From assembly GCA_016763895.1 (NCBI GenBank), contig JAESSV010000198.1, forward strand, positions 1 to 7,798: a stretch of 7,798 nt of DNA, in the 5' to 3' direction. Below are positions 1 through 6,386 of this stretch, piece after piece; positions within the stretch are counted from its first letter, which is position 1, and each line of letters opens with the position of its first letter. The position numbers and the translations under genes are program-made. Below the pieces are notes generated by a model. The model did not search any database and was not told where the DNA came from. It was given only the letters and a program-made list of their open reading frames with translations. The DNA is from Magnetovibrio sp. Its GTDB lineage: Bacteria; Pseudomonadota; Alphaproteobacteria; Rhodospirillales; Magnetovibrionaceae.

Positions 1-90
1 GGCGGCATAGCGATCCTTGTCTGCAAAAGCGGCAACCATGGCTTCGAGGTGGATTGCATTTTGGCGTTCCCATTCAACGGCAGTGCGCAT
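1..90 (-). CDS. 5' end of an unidentified gene, truncated by the window edge
   Basis: Only the first 30 codons are visible, from an ATG at 90-88 on the minus strand to the left edge, with no stop. A purine-rich Shine-Dalgarno-like stretch (GGAGA, about 98-102) lies roughly seven bases before the ATG and supports this start. The visible peptide begins MRTAVEWERQNAIHLEAM and looks like a soluble, amphipathic helix with no signal peptide or membrane segment. It is too short to assign to a family. It is transcribed divergently from the coiled-coil gene at 256 and shares the 165-bp region between them. I am fairly sure it is a real gene but have no view of its function. Confidence 0.6.
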   Translation of the reverse strand, partial: MRTAVEWERQNAIHLEAMVAAFADKDRYAA

Positions 91-153
91 GATATATCTC
101 CATTTTTTTTGCATCAGTGTTCAAGGCTTATAAACGAGCCTGGCGGTGGGGAA

Positions 154-169
154 AGTGATGCAGGTCACA
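154..169. promoter_or_regulatory. candidate Crp/FNR-family binding site
   Basis: The sequence AGTGA-N6-TCACA lies here. It matches 9 of the 10 defined bases of the classical Crp consensus TGTGA-N6-TCACA, and its inner GTGA/TCAC arms are perfectly symmetric. It sits between two divergent genes. Its centre is about 73 bp upstream of the start point predicted from the -10-like box at 223-228, a distance compatible with class I activation. That it is bound by a Crp-type regulator is inference; one such match can arise by chance. Confidence 0.4.
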
Positions 170-210
170 GAGGTGAAAAAATGGTTTTTTACAAGAGCGG
201 TATATAAAAA

Positions 211-225
211 ATAGCAAAGTGCTAT
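211..225. repeat. perfect 6-bp inverted repeat overlapping the -10 box
   Basis: ATAGCA and TGCTAT form a perfect 6-bp inverted repeat with a 3-base spacer. The right arm overlaps the first three bases of the -10-like box. This is where a repressor would act, so it may be an operator; alternatively it is a chance palindrome in AT-rich DNA. Confidence 0.4.
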
Positions 226-228
226 ACT
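223..228 (+). promoter_or_regulatory. candidate -10 box for the coiled-coil gene
   Basis: TATACT is a 5-of-6 match to the sigma-70 -10 hexamer and lies about 28 bp before the GTG start at 256. No good -35 box occurs 16-18 bp upstream; that position is AT-rich (around 200-206). A poor -35 box would fit a promoter that needs an activator, such as one bound at 154-169. Confidence 0.4.
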
Positions 229-242
229 GCCCTTCGTAAATT

Positions 243-249
243 GGAGGAG
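243..249 (+). promoter_or_regulatory. strong ribosome binding site that decides a GTG start
   Basis: GGAGGAG is close to a perfect Shine-Dalgarno sequence. It ends six bases before the GTG at 256, which favours that codon over the in-frame ATG at 268. Confidence 0.7.
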
Positions 250-255
250 TAGATC

Positions 256-627
256 GTGAGCAACCGGATGACCAACAAAGAACTTCTGAGGGCTGCAGAA
301 GTTCAGATGCTTCAAATACAAGAAGAAAAGAAAAACCAGGATGATTTCATAAATGAATTGATGGAATCACAGAAATTAGAAGCCGAAGAATTGGTGCGTT
401 TAACGGAACAGGTTTGGAAGCTTGAAGCCGCATTAAAAGAAGTTGCTGCGGAACGAGACGATGTCCGTTTGTTGTTGATGGGGCTGCGGGATGATATGGA
501 AAAAATCCGCGATGTGGCGGCGGAAAGTCTAAAAGCCGCCACGGATAAAAAATCCCTGCTCAATATGGCCGTTAAATTTTATGATGTTAAAACATTGGCC
601 GACAGCGCAAAGTTTATCAAAGGCTAG
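256..627 (+). CDS. small coiled-coil protein of unknown function
   Basis: This is a 123-residue protein of no family I recognise. It starts at GTG 256, chosen because of the strong ribosome binding site just upstream. It is highly charged, and residues about 8-98 look like one long helix with heptad-like spacing of Leu, Val, Ile and Met among Glu, Lys, Asp and Arg, as in a coiled coil. The last 25 residues (around LLNMAVKFYDVKTLADSAKF) are less charged and could form a short separate helix. There is no signal peptide, membrane segment, cysteine or recognisable catalytic motif, so it is probably cytoplasmic and works as a structural or adaptor dimer; that role is inference. The gene seems more AT-rich than pyrD or moaA. 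It stands alone, with its own promoter-like region, and converges on yaiI with only 5 bp between the stops. Confidence 0.75.
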   Translation: MSNRMTNKELLRAAEVQMLQIQEEKKNQDDFINELMESQKLEAEELVRLTEQVWKLEAALKEVAAERDDVRLLLMGLRDDMEKIRDVAAESLKAATDKKSLLNMAVKFYDVKTLADSAKFIKG

Positions 628-632
628 AAAGC

Positions 633-1088
633 TTACGCACGTTCACGTTTGACCGCTTGAACGGTGGTTTCCAATACATTCAAGAATTGAGAACGATCTT
701 GCTTTGAAAACGGGCGGGGGCCTCCGGTGATGGTTCCGGCTTCGCGCAGGTCTGTCATTAAATCGCGGGTGGCCAGGGCCATGCCGATGGCATCTTCGTT
801 CAGGACGGTGCCGTTCGGGCGCAACACCCGGCTTCCGGCTTTGATGCAACGGTCAGCCAAGGGGATGTCGTTGGTGATGGCAATGTCCCCCATTCCAATA
901 TGTTCGGCAATCCAATCGTCCGCAGCGTCCGCCCCCGAAGCCACGACGACAACCTCAACCAAGGGGCTGGGGTGAGGGCGAATGCCCCCGTCACACACCA
1001 TGATGACGTTGAGGCTATGGCGCTGGGCGACCTTTATGGTTTCGTCTTTGACCGGGCACGCATCGGCATCAATATAAATAATCATCAT
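633..1088 (-). CDS. yaiI: YaiI/YqxD family protein (UPF0178, DUF188)
   Basis: The product is a 151-residue member of the widespread YaiI/YqxD (DUF188) family, which has a PIN-like fold but, as far as I know, no settled biochemical role. Family hallmarks are clear: the N-terminal IYIDADACPV (residues 4-13), ITNDIPLAD (71-79), the block from NGTVLNEDAIG to DLREAG (92-118), and GGPRPFS..D...F (122-135). The conserved acidic residues (D7, D9, D74) resemble a metal-binding site; nuclease-like activity is inference. The frame is open further upstream to 1178, but the family start and an AGGAGTG ribosome binding site at 1092-1098 place translation at the ATG at 1088 or the adjacent one at 1085. Length fits the family norm of about 150. 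It is divergent from the small gene at 1131 and convergent with the coiled-coil gene. Confidence 0.93.
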   Translation of the reverse strand: MMIIYIDADACPVKDETIKVAQRHSLNVIMVCDGGIRPHPSPLVEVVVVASGADAADDWIAEHIGMGDIAITNDIPLADRCIKAGSRVLRPNGTVLNEDAIGMALATRDLMTDLREAGTITGGPRPFSKQDRSQFLNVLETTVQAVKRERA

Positions 1089-1130
1089 CGTCACTCCTAT
1101 TTTTCGGTCAGGCATGCTAACACCTTGTCC

Positions 1131-1502
1131 ATGATGAATTATGATTTTTTTACAGCTCAAATGCGCTTCATTGTGCAAAAAACAGAACGCCAGTCCGACG
1201 AAGTTGCTTTGATGATGGACGCGCTTGAAGATGTTATTGCTCAGTTAGAGGCCGGGGACGGGGCTTCTTTTCGCATCGAGGCCCAAGCCTTGCGGCCCAC
1301 GGCTCGCGCTTTGGCCGGAGTTGCGGGGTTTATGCAACAGCACATTTTGCCAGAAGCCACAGCGGCGGGAAATACATCTGGTGAAGAACAAATCCGGTGG
1401 ACCATAGATTCTTGTATGTCGATGATGGCAAATTTGATGACCCAAGCCGAATTGGATAAAGATGAAAAAGGCCTGGATGTTGTGTTACCGCCTTTTCCTT
1501 AG
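1131..1502 (+). CDS. hypothetical small helical protein
   Basis: This 123-residue protein belongs to no family I recognise. It looks largely alpha-helical, with an amphipathic run at residues about 5-41 (FTAQMRFIVQ to VIAQLEAG), a helix at about 48-72, and another at about 85-108 that is rich in Met (DSCMSMMANLMTQ). It ends in a short proline-containing tail, VVLPPFP. There is one cysteine (C95), and no signal peptide or membrane segment. The start is uncertain: ATG 1131, ATG 1134 and ATG 1161 are all in frame and none has a good Shine-Dalgarno sequence. The same frame stays open leftwards, but that part is antisense to yaiI and should be disregarded. Only 42 bp separate it from the yaiI start, so the two share a promoter region. 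That it is a real gene rests on the clean open frame and its protein-like composition. Confidence 0.6.
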   Translation: MMNYDFFTAQMRFIVQKTERQSDEVALMMDALEDVIAQLEAGDGASFRIEAQALRPTARALAGVAGFMQQHILPEATAAGNTSGEEQIRWTIDSCMSMMANLMTQAELDKDEKGLDVVLPPFP

Positions 1503-1528
1503 GTGAGTTTGGGGCAAGCCTTTTTCGA

Positions 1529-1534
1529 TATAAT
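1529..1534 (+). promoter_or_regulatory. candidate -10 box upstream of the FecR-domain gene
   Basis: A perfect TATAAT lies in the 105-bp gap before the FecR-domain gene, and would give a leader of roughly 65 bases. The -35 region is weak; the best candidates are TTTGGG or TTGGGG at 1508-1514, with spacers shorter than usual. It is a plausible promoter on position and sequence only. Confidence 0.4.
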
Positions 1535-1607
1535 TTCGTGGACAGGGATCAAAACCTTAACCCGGGCGTTGTCCTTACAGATCAGCAGTAATATGAGGAA
1601 GTCTTGA

Positions 1608-2669
1608 ATGGTTTTTCAACGTTTTGCGGCTTATTTTATTTCGGTCTTTTTGATCGGCGCATATGTGCTTTCGACGGCTTTAACGCCCAAGGCTGCGGCG
1701 CCCGTCACCATCGGCGCGGTGGCCAGCACCCAAGGCAAGGTCTGGGGGAAAACATCATGGAACAGCAAATACGAAAAATCCAAAGACGACTTGGTTGTCA
1801 AAGATGAAATCATTGGCACCGGCTATAAGTCTGCAACGACCATAACCTTCAAAGACAGCACCATCCTGAAATTGGGGGCAAATGCCGAGATTGTCGTTGA
1901 TGAAATGGTCTATGACCCAGCAAATGATGCCGAAGACAAGGTCATTTTCCACCTTAGCCAAGGCGCGTTTTATTTCGTGTCTGGCAAGGTCGCCAAATCA
2001 AAAGTGGTTCTGATCACGCCAACCACCATCATCGGCATTCGCGGCACAGAGCTTTTGATCAGCGTCAAAAAAGACGGTTCAACGTCCGTCGGCGTCACCA
2101 AAGGGCGAGCTTTTATGCGCTCTCGTAAAAACGGCTCTTCAACCGATATTGATTTGGGCAGCACAGGGCGTTCCGATGCCAAAGGTAATGTGTCTGATGC
2201 GCGTGTGGGCGTTGACCTTACCGGAGACGATGACATCGATACGAATGTCGAAGGTGTTTCCGATTGGCATGGGCCCGCTGAAAAAAATAAAGATGAGAAA
2301 GTTTCCGACTTTACCGATGACGAACACAACGACTATGAAAAAGACAACAAGAACAATAACGGTGAAGATAACGGTGACGCCAAGGATAATGAAGGCGATG
2401 GCCAAGGTGATGGTCAAGGCGATGGTCAAGGCTATGACGATGGCAACGATCAAGGCGGCGAAGACGTTTCTGGTGACGGTCAAGAGGGTCAAGACGGGCA
2501 AGATGGGCAAGACGGCCAAGATGGGCAAGACGGTGGGGATGGCGTAAGCGACAGCGGCGATGGCGGGGGCAACGATGGCTCTGGCTCAGAATCAGAAGGC
2601 GGTGGTAATGGCAGCGGATCTGGCAGCCGTGATGGATCTGGTGGCAGTTCTGGTGGCAATGACCATTGA
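1608..2669 (+). CDS. secreted FecR-domain protein with acidic Gly-rich repeat tail
   Basis: The 353-residue product has three parts. Residues 1-31 form a Sec signal peptide (hydrophobic run FAAYFISVFLIGAYVLS, then an Ala-rich likely cleavage site near KAAA). Residues about 33-170 are a FecR domain: GAVASTQGKVW, DEIIGTGYKSATTITFKDST, LKLGANAEIVVDEMVYDP, GAFYFVSGKV, and TPTTIIGIRGTEL. Residues about 205-353 are a low-complexity, probably disordered tail dominated by Asp, Gly, Asn, Gln and Ser, with three GDGQ repeats and six GQ(E/D) repeats. There is no C-terminal membrane helix and no anti-sigma N-terminus, so this is not a classical FecR iron-signalling sensor; a periplasmic or surface role is inferred. 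The tail could bind cations such as Ca2+, but I see no true RTX nonapeptide. A GAGGAAG ribosome binding site (1594-1600) supports ATG 1608. pyrD follows after 49 bp with no evident terminator. Confidence 0.88.
   Translation: MVFQRFAAYFISVFLIGAYVLSTALTPKAAAPVTIGAVASTQGKVWGKTSWNSKYEKSKDDLVVKDEIIGTGYKSATTITFKDSTILKLGANAEIVVDEMVYDPANDAEDKVIFHLSQGAFYFVSGKVAKSKVVLITPTTIIGIRGTELLISVKKDGSTSVGVTKGRAFMRSRKNGSSTDIDLGSTGRSDAKGNVSDARVGVDLTGDDDIDTNVEGVSDWHGPAEKNKDEKVSDFTDDEHNDYEKDNKNNNGEDNGDAKDNEGDGQGDGQGDGQGYDDGNDQGGEDVSGDGQEGQDGQDGQDGQDGQDGGDGVSDSGDGGGNDGSGSESEGGGNGSGSGSRDGSGGSSGGNDH
2394..2429 (+). repeat. three tandem 12-bp units encoding GDGQ
   Basis: Three consecutive in-frame 12-base units encode Gly-Asp-Gly-Gln at residues 263-274 of the FecR-domain protein. 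They differ from each other only at third codon positions. They lie in the disordered tail. Confidence 0.85.
2478..2531 (+). repeat. six tandem 9-bp units encoding GQ(E/D)
   Basis: Six consecutive in-frame 9-base units encode Gly-Gln-Glu once and Gly-Gln-Asp five times, at residues 291-308 of the FecR-domain protein. The units are near-identical, with mainly third-position changes. The result is a short collagen-like Gly-X-Y run with no proline. Unit loss or gain would keep the reading frame. Confidence 0.9.
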
Positions 2670-2718
2670 CCCACACAAGTCTCTTATCAGGGCCGCTTCA
2701 ACCTGTTAGGGTCCGCGT

Positions 2719-3780
2719 ATGATAACCTTTTACCAAATGATTTGGCCGTTCGTGCGTTTGCTTGATCCTGAATTTTCCCACGGGCTTGCCGTCAAGGCCT
2801 TGGAAATGGGGGTAGTGTCAAAGCCGGCCCCGGTGACCGATGTGGTGTTGGAACAATCCTTGTGGGGGTTAAAGTTCCCCAATCCAGTTGGGCTTGCGGC
2901 TGGTTTTGACAAGGACGCCCGGGTTTATCGGCAAATGTTGGATCAAGGTTTTGGCTTTGTCGAAGTGGGGTCAATTACGCCTGAACCGCAACCGGGAAAT
3001 CTTAAGCCTCGTTTGTTTCGTCTGGAACAAGATCGGGCCGTGATCAACCGCATGGGATTTAATTCCGAAGGCCATCAAGCCTCTGTATCGCGCTTGACCA
3101 CCCGCACCCGTTCGCGCGGCATTGTCGGCGTGAATTTGGGTAAAAATAAACGCACGGAAGATGCCGCCTCGGATTATGAAATCGGGGCTCGAAATTTTGG
3201 CAGGTTGGCTGACTTTATGGTCATCAATGTGTCGTCGCCCAACACTCCGGGATTGCGTGCTTTGCAAGGCCCGGATATTTTGCGTGAAGTATTAACCCGG
3301 ACCCAAGCGGCGTTAAAGGACGTGACCCAAGACACCACCACGCCACCCTTAATCTTAAAAATTGCCCCGGATCTCACGGACGAAGACAAAGCCGATATTT
3401 CGGCTGTGGCGTTGGAAACGGGCATCGATGGTTTGATCGTCACCAACACCACCATCGAACGTCCCGATACCTTGATGTCAAAACACAAAGGGGAAACCGG
3501 GGGCTTAAGCGGTCGTCCGTTGTTCGAGGCGTCCACCCGTGTGCTGTCTGAAATTTATACCGCAACAAAAGGCCAACTGCCCTTGATTGGTGTCGGCGGT
3601 ATAGAAGATGGGCGCGGGGCTTATGAAAAAATCCTCGCCGGCGCCAGCCTGGTCGAGCTCTATAGCGCCATGGTTTATCAAGGCCCAGCCATGGCGGCCC
3701 GGGTGAACCAGGAATTGCTGGATATTTTAAAAGCCGATGGTTTTGCCTGTGTGACCGACGCGGTTGGCAAAGGCGCTTAG
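2719..3780 (+). CDS. pyrD: dihydroorotate dehydrogenase (quinone), class 2
   Basis: PyrD oxidises dihydroorotate to orotate and passes the electrons through FMN to membrane quinone, the fourth step of pyrimidine synthesis. The 353-residue length is normal for class 2. The N-terminal helices (residues about 1-35, beginning MITFYQMIWPFVRLLDPE) match the membrane-associating, quinone-tunnel extension of this class. Conserved blocks follow in order: NPVGLAAGFDKDA (55-67), EVGSITPEPQPGNLKPR (82-98), INRMGFNSEG (109-118), GVNLGKNK (137-144), VINVSSPNTPGLR (168-180), LKIAPDLTDED (213-223), GLIVTNTT (238-245), GGLSGRPL (261-268) and IGVGGIEDG (290-298). S173 corresponds to the class 2 catalytic serine and K65 to the FMN-binding lysine. 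ATG 2719 has an AGGG ribosome binding site seven bases upstream. It converges on nadK, 10 bp apart. No pyrimidine-responsive leader is apparent. Confidence 0.97.
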   Translation: MITFYQMIWPFVRLLDPEFSHGLAVKALEMGVVSKPAPVTDVVLEQSLWGLKFPNPVGLAAGFDKDARVYRQMLDQGFGFVEVGSITPEPQPGNLKPRLFRLEQDRAVINRMGFNSEGHQASVSRLTTRTRSRGIVGVNLGKNKRTEDAASDYEIGARNFGRLADFMVINVSSPNTPGLRALQGPDILREVLTRTQAALKDVTQDTTTPPLILKIAPDLTDEDKADISAVALETGIDGLIVTNTTIERPDTLMSKHKGETGGLSGRPLFEASTRVLSEIYTATKGQLPLIGVGGIEDGRGAYEKILAGASLVELYSAMVYQGPAMAARVNQELLDILKADGFACVTDAVGKGA

Positions 3781-3790
3781 GGTCAGGGTT

Positions 3791-4558
3791 CTAAGTTAAA
3801 AACTGTTCCCGCACGATGCGGTCTTCCAGATTGTGTTCGGGGTCAAACAACAACACGGGTTGGATGGAACGGTCTTCTTTGATGATCACTTTTTTCACCC
3901 GCCGAATTTCGGTATCGTCTGCAACCGCACTGACGGGCCGTTCTCTGGGGTCCAAAATGTCAAACGTCACGGTGGCTTCACCGGGCAAAAGTGCTCCGCG
4001 CCATTGACGGGGACGAAAGGCGCTGATGGGGGTCAAGGCCAATAGATCCGCGCCCAAAGGCACGATGGGGCCATGGGCCGACAGGTTATAGGCCGTGCTG
4101 CCCGCAGGTGTGGACACCAACGCGCCATCACAAATTAATTCTTCCATACGCAACTGATCATCAACATGAATGCGCAGCTTGGCCGCCAAACGGGTCTGGC
4201 GCAAAAGCGAAACTTCGTTGATGGCCAGAGCCTTGTGCTTGCGACCTTGGGTATCGACGCATTCCATGCTGAGCGGATGCACAGAAATGGCTTCAGATTT
4301 TTCAAGACGCTTGAGCAACCCGGTTTCCTTATAGGTGTTCATCATGAAACCAATGGAGCCCCGGTTGATGCCAAAAATCGGCACATTGCGGTGCAAATAT
4401 TTGTGAATAGACCGCAGCATATAACCGTCCCCCCCAAACACCACGATCACATCGGCCTTGGCGGGGGTCACATGGTTATAGCGGGTTTTAAAGCGTACCA
4501 AAGCGTCTTGCGCTTGTTTTTGGCGCGCGGCAACAAAGGCAATGGACTTAAATCTCAT
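3791..4558 (-). CDS. nadK: NAD kinase
   Basis: NadK phosphorylates NAD to NADP using ATP (or polyphosphate in some members) in the cytoplasm. The 255-residue product carries the diagnostic motifs: [10 protein letters not shown] (39-48) with the GGDG loop at 42-45, INRGSIGFM (64-72), INEVSLLR (113-120) with the conserved Asn-Glu pair, and the glycine-rich segment [22 protein letters not shown] (144-165). It lacks the longer N-terminal region of enterobacterial enzymes (about 290 residues); short forms are common in alphaproteobacteria. The ATG at 4558 has only a weak, distant GGAA upstream, but the start fits the family, which usually begins with a strand like FKSIAFVA. It lies 50 bp downstream of moaA on the same strand, so it may be transcribed with the tup-moaA operon; no separate promoter is obvious in that gap. 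Confidence 0.96.
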   Translation of the reverse strand: MRFKSIAFVAARQKQAQDALVRFKTRYNHVTPAKADVIVVFGGDGYMLRSIHKYLHRNVPIFGINRGSIGFMMNTYKETGLLKRLEKSEAISVHPLSMECVDTQGRKHKALAINEVSLLRQTRLAAKLRIHVDDQLRMEELICDGALVSTPAGSTAYNLSAHGPIVPLGADLLALTPISAFRPRQWRGALLPGEATVTFDILDPRERPVSAVADDTEIRRVKKVIIKEDRSIQPVLLFDPEHNLEDRIVREQFLT

Positions 4559-4608
4559 GAATTCTTGTTCCGTAACGTGTTGAATATAAGCGCGAGTATA
4601 GACAAACT

Positions 4609-5598
4609 TTAGCCACCCGTCACGTTCATGTGTCGTTTGAGGCTGGGCGCGCCCTTATTGGTGCTGATTTCAAAGTCATGACCTTTGGGTTTTAAGGTGA
4701 GCGCTTGGTCCATGGCCGCATTTAAAGCCCCCTGAGAGGCATCAGAACGCAACGCATCCCGCAAATTCACCGAACTGTCTTGCCCCAAACACATGTACAA
4801 GGTGCCCGTACAGGTCAACCGCATGCGATTGCAGGTGTCACAAAAATGATCGCTGAGCGGCGTGATAAAGCCCAATCGTTGCTGGGTCTCACCCACGTCC
4901 ATATACCGAGCCGGGCCGTTGGTGGTGTGCGAACTTGGGGCCAGCGTCCAGTCTTGTTCCAAGGCCGTGCGCACGTCATCCAGAGCCAAATAATCTTTGG
5001 CCCGGTCTCCGCCAATATCGCCCAGCGGCATGGTTTCGATGAGTGTTAAATCAAAGCCTTGGTCGCCACACCAACCCACCATCGAGCTGAGGTCGTGTTC
5101 GTTAAAGGATTTTAGCGCGACCGTGTTGATCTTGACCTTTAAACCCGCGATTTTCGCGGCTTCGATGCCGTCAAGGACGTGCAACAATTGCCCGCCGCGC
5201 GTGATTTCAGAAAATTTATCTGCGTCCAAGGTGTCCATAGACACATTGATCCGATCCACACCCAAATCCTTTAAGTCCTTGGCATGTTTCGCCAATTGAC
5301 TTCCGTTGGTGGTGAGGGTCAGTTCGTTCAACGCACCGCTTTGCACATGCCGGGATATTTTTTCTATAAACCCCATAATGCCACGGCGCAGCAAAGGTTC
5401 TCCCCCGGTGAGGCGAATTTTGGTGACGCCGCGTTCAATAAACCGGGTGCAGACCTGATCCAGTTCTTCAAGGCTTAAGAGTTCCGATCGCGGCAGAAAA
5501 GTCATGCTTTCGGGCATGCAATAAAAGCACCGAAAATCACAGCGATCTGTAACCGACACCCGAAGATAGGTTATGGGGCGACCAAAGCTATCTTGCAT
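4609..5598 (-). CDS. moaA: GTP 3',8-cyclase MoaA (molybdenum cofactor synthesis)
   Basis: MoaA is a radical SAM enzyme that converts GTP to 3',8-cyclo-7,8-dihydro-GTP, the first step of molybdopterin synthesis, with MoaC acting next. The 329-residue product has the radical SAM CxxxCxxC motif (C20, C24, C27), the SAM-binding LTGGEPLLR (64-72), and the C-terminal second Fe-S cluster ligands C253, C256 and C270 in the spacing CX2CX13C. The Arg-bearing NRMRLT (257-262) sits between them at the GTP site. The protein ends in Gly-Gly, as active MoaA proteins do. The ATG at 5598 overlaps the tupA stop by one base (TGATG); a TTG one codon earlier is a weaker alternative. No clear Shine-Dalgarno sequence precedes it, which fits translational coupling to tupA. 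No Moco riboswitch is expected or seen at this internal position. Confidence 0.97.
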   Translation of the reverse strand: MQDSFGRPITYLRVSVTDRCDFRCFYCMPESMTFLPRSELLSLEELDQVCTRFIERGVTKIRLTGGEPLLRRGIMGFIEKISRHVQSGALNELTLTTNGSQLAKHAKDLKDLGVDRINVSMDTLDADKFSEITRGGQLLHVLDGIEAAKIAGLKVKINTVALKSFNEHDLSSMVGWCGDQGFDLTLIETMPLGDIGGDRAKDYLALDDVRTALEQDWTLAPSSHTTNGPARYMDVGETQQRLGFITPLSDHFCDTCNRMRLTCTGTLYMCLGQDSSVNLRDALRSDASQGALNAAMDQALTLKPKGHDFEISTNKGAPSLKRHMNVTGG

Positions 5599-6386
5599 CA
5601 ATGAGAAGAGACTCGTGCTGTTGGAAAGAACAATTGTTGACCCTTTATGGAAAATTCAGCAATGGCCGCTTGTCCTTTTGAAGACACCAGCCAGTCGATG
5701 AAAGCTTGCCCGGCCTTGGCTTTAACGTGCGGGTGTTTTTTGGGGTTTACCAAGATGACACCATAAGGGTTTTGCAGGTCTTCACCGCCTTCAAAGGCAA
5801 TTTTGAGATCCCCTTTGTTTTGAAAAGAAATCCACGTGCCGCGATCGGTTAAGGTATAGGCGTTCATGGATTTGGCTATATTTAAAGTCGCCCCCATGCC
5901 GGCTCCAACTTCTCGGTACCATGATCCTGAGGGTTTTTTTACCCACAAGCTCAATTCTCGTTTATGGGTGCCGCTGTTGTCCCCCCTTGAGATAAATTTA
6001 GATTGGGCTTTGGCCAAGGCTGAAAAGGCTTCTTGTGCGGTGGCAACGCCGCTTAAAGGTTTTGGACCCACAATCACAAAATCGTTCATCATGACGTCAT
6101 AACGCTTTACGCCATGACCTTCGGCAACAAAGGCCTCTTCGGATGGGCGGTGGTGCACAAACAAGACATCCGCATCGCCCCGTTTGGCATTCAGAATGGC
6201 TTGGCCTGTCCCGACCGCCACCACATGAACATCGATGCCTGTTGTTTGCGTGAATTTGGGCAAGATGTGTGAAAACAGCCCCGAGTTCTGGGTGGACGTG
6301 GTTGACGCCACCGTAATGAATTCAGCCGCCTCGGCGGGCAGGCTGAACAACAGGGCTAGGACGAAAATTTTAAAAAAATGGGTCAT
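5598..6386 (-). CDS. tupA: tungstate (or molybdate) ABC transporter binding protein TupA
   Basis: TupA is the periplasmic protein that captures the oxyanion for the TupBC importer. From the ATG at 6386 the product has 262 residues. It begins with a Sec signal peptide (MTHFFKIFVLALLFSLPAEA, cleavage near residue 20-21). Mature-protein landmarks are ITVASTTSTQNSGLF (24-38), GTGQAILNAKRGDADVLFVH (59-78), ISRGDNSGTHKRE (132-144), GMGATLNIA (163-171), YTLTDRGTW (177-185) and NPYGVILVNP (206-215). The first and third are the expected ligand loops, with R134 a likely anion contact. Where the family motif is usually quoted as TTTS, this one reads STTS. The frame is open to 6434, but the ATG at 6386 overlaps the tupC stop as ATGA and directly precedes the signal peptide. 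Tungstate rather than molybdate specificity is inferred from the family. Confidence 0.93.
   Translation of the reverse strand: MTHFFKIFVLALLFSLPAEAAEFITVASTTSTQNSGLFSHILPKFTQTTGIDVHVVAVGTGQAILNAKRGDADVLFVHHRPSEEAFVAEGHGVKRYDVMMNDFVIVGPKPLSGVATAQEAFSALAKAQSKFISRGDNSGTHKRELSLWVKKPSGSWYREVGAGMGATLNIAKSMNAYTLTDRGTWISFQNKGDLKIAFEGGEDLQNPYGVILVNPKKHPHVKAKAGQAFIDWLVSSKGQAAIAEFSIKGQQLFFPTARVSSH

Noticed and set aside
900..1130. Seventy-seven-residue leftward extension of the small gene at 1131
   Set aside because: It is wholly antisense to or abutting the well-supported yaiI start region and has no protein-like conservation pattern that I recognise.
1089..1178. Thirty-residue N-terminal extension of YaiI
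   Set aside because: The family starts at the IYIDADACP strand, the ribosome binding site lies just before 1088, and the extension would overlap the start of the divergent gene.
1464..1526. 9-bp inverted repeat GAAAAAGGC / GCCTTTTTC considered as a terminator
   Set aside because: The loop is about 45 bases, the left arm lies inside the coding sequence, and the stem is A/T-heavy, so it is a poor intrinsic terminator.
2139..2528. A 129-residue minus-strand frame that looks like a strongly hydrophobic membrane protein
   Set aside because: It is the antisense of the Asp-rich tail: GAT and GAC codons read as Ile and Val on the other strand. The FecR frame has a signal peptide and a real domain.
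2149..2547. A 132-residue plus-strand frame rich in Met, Lys and Thr overlapping the FecR gene
   Set aside because: It is a frame-shifted reading of the same repeats; it has no domain and no good ribosome binding site.
2220..2669. RTX-type calcium-binding repeats in the FecR protein tail
   Set aside because: The repeats are GDGQ and GQD units; the nonapeptide pattern GGxGxDxUx with a regular hydrophobic position is absent.
2670..2718. Pyrimidine-responsive leader or terminator before pyrD
   Set aside because: The 49-bp gap holds no stable hairpin with a T-run and no leader peptide frame.
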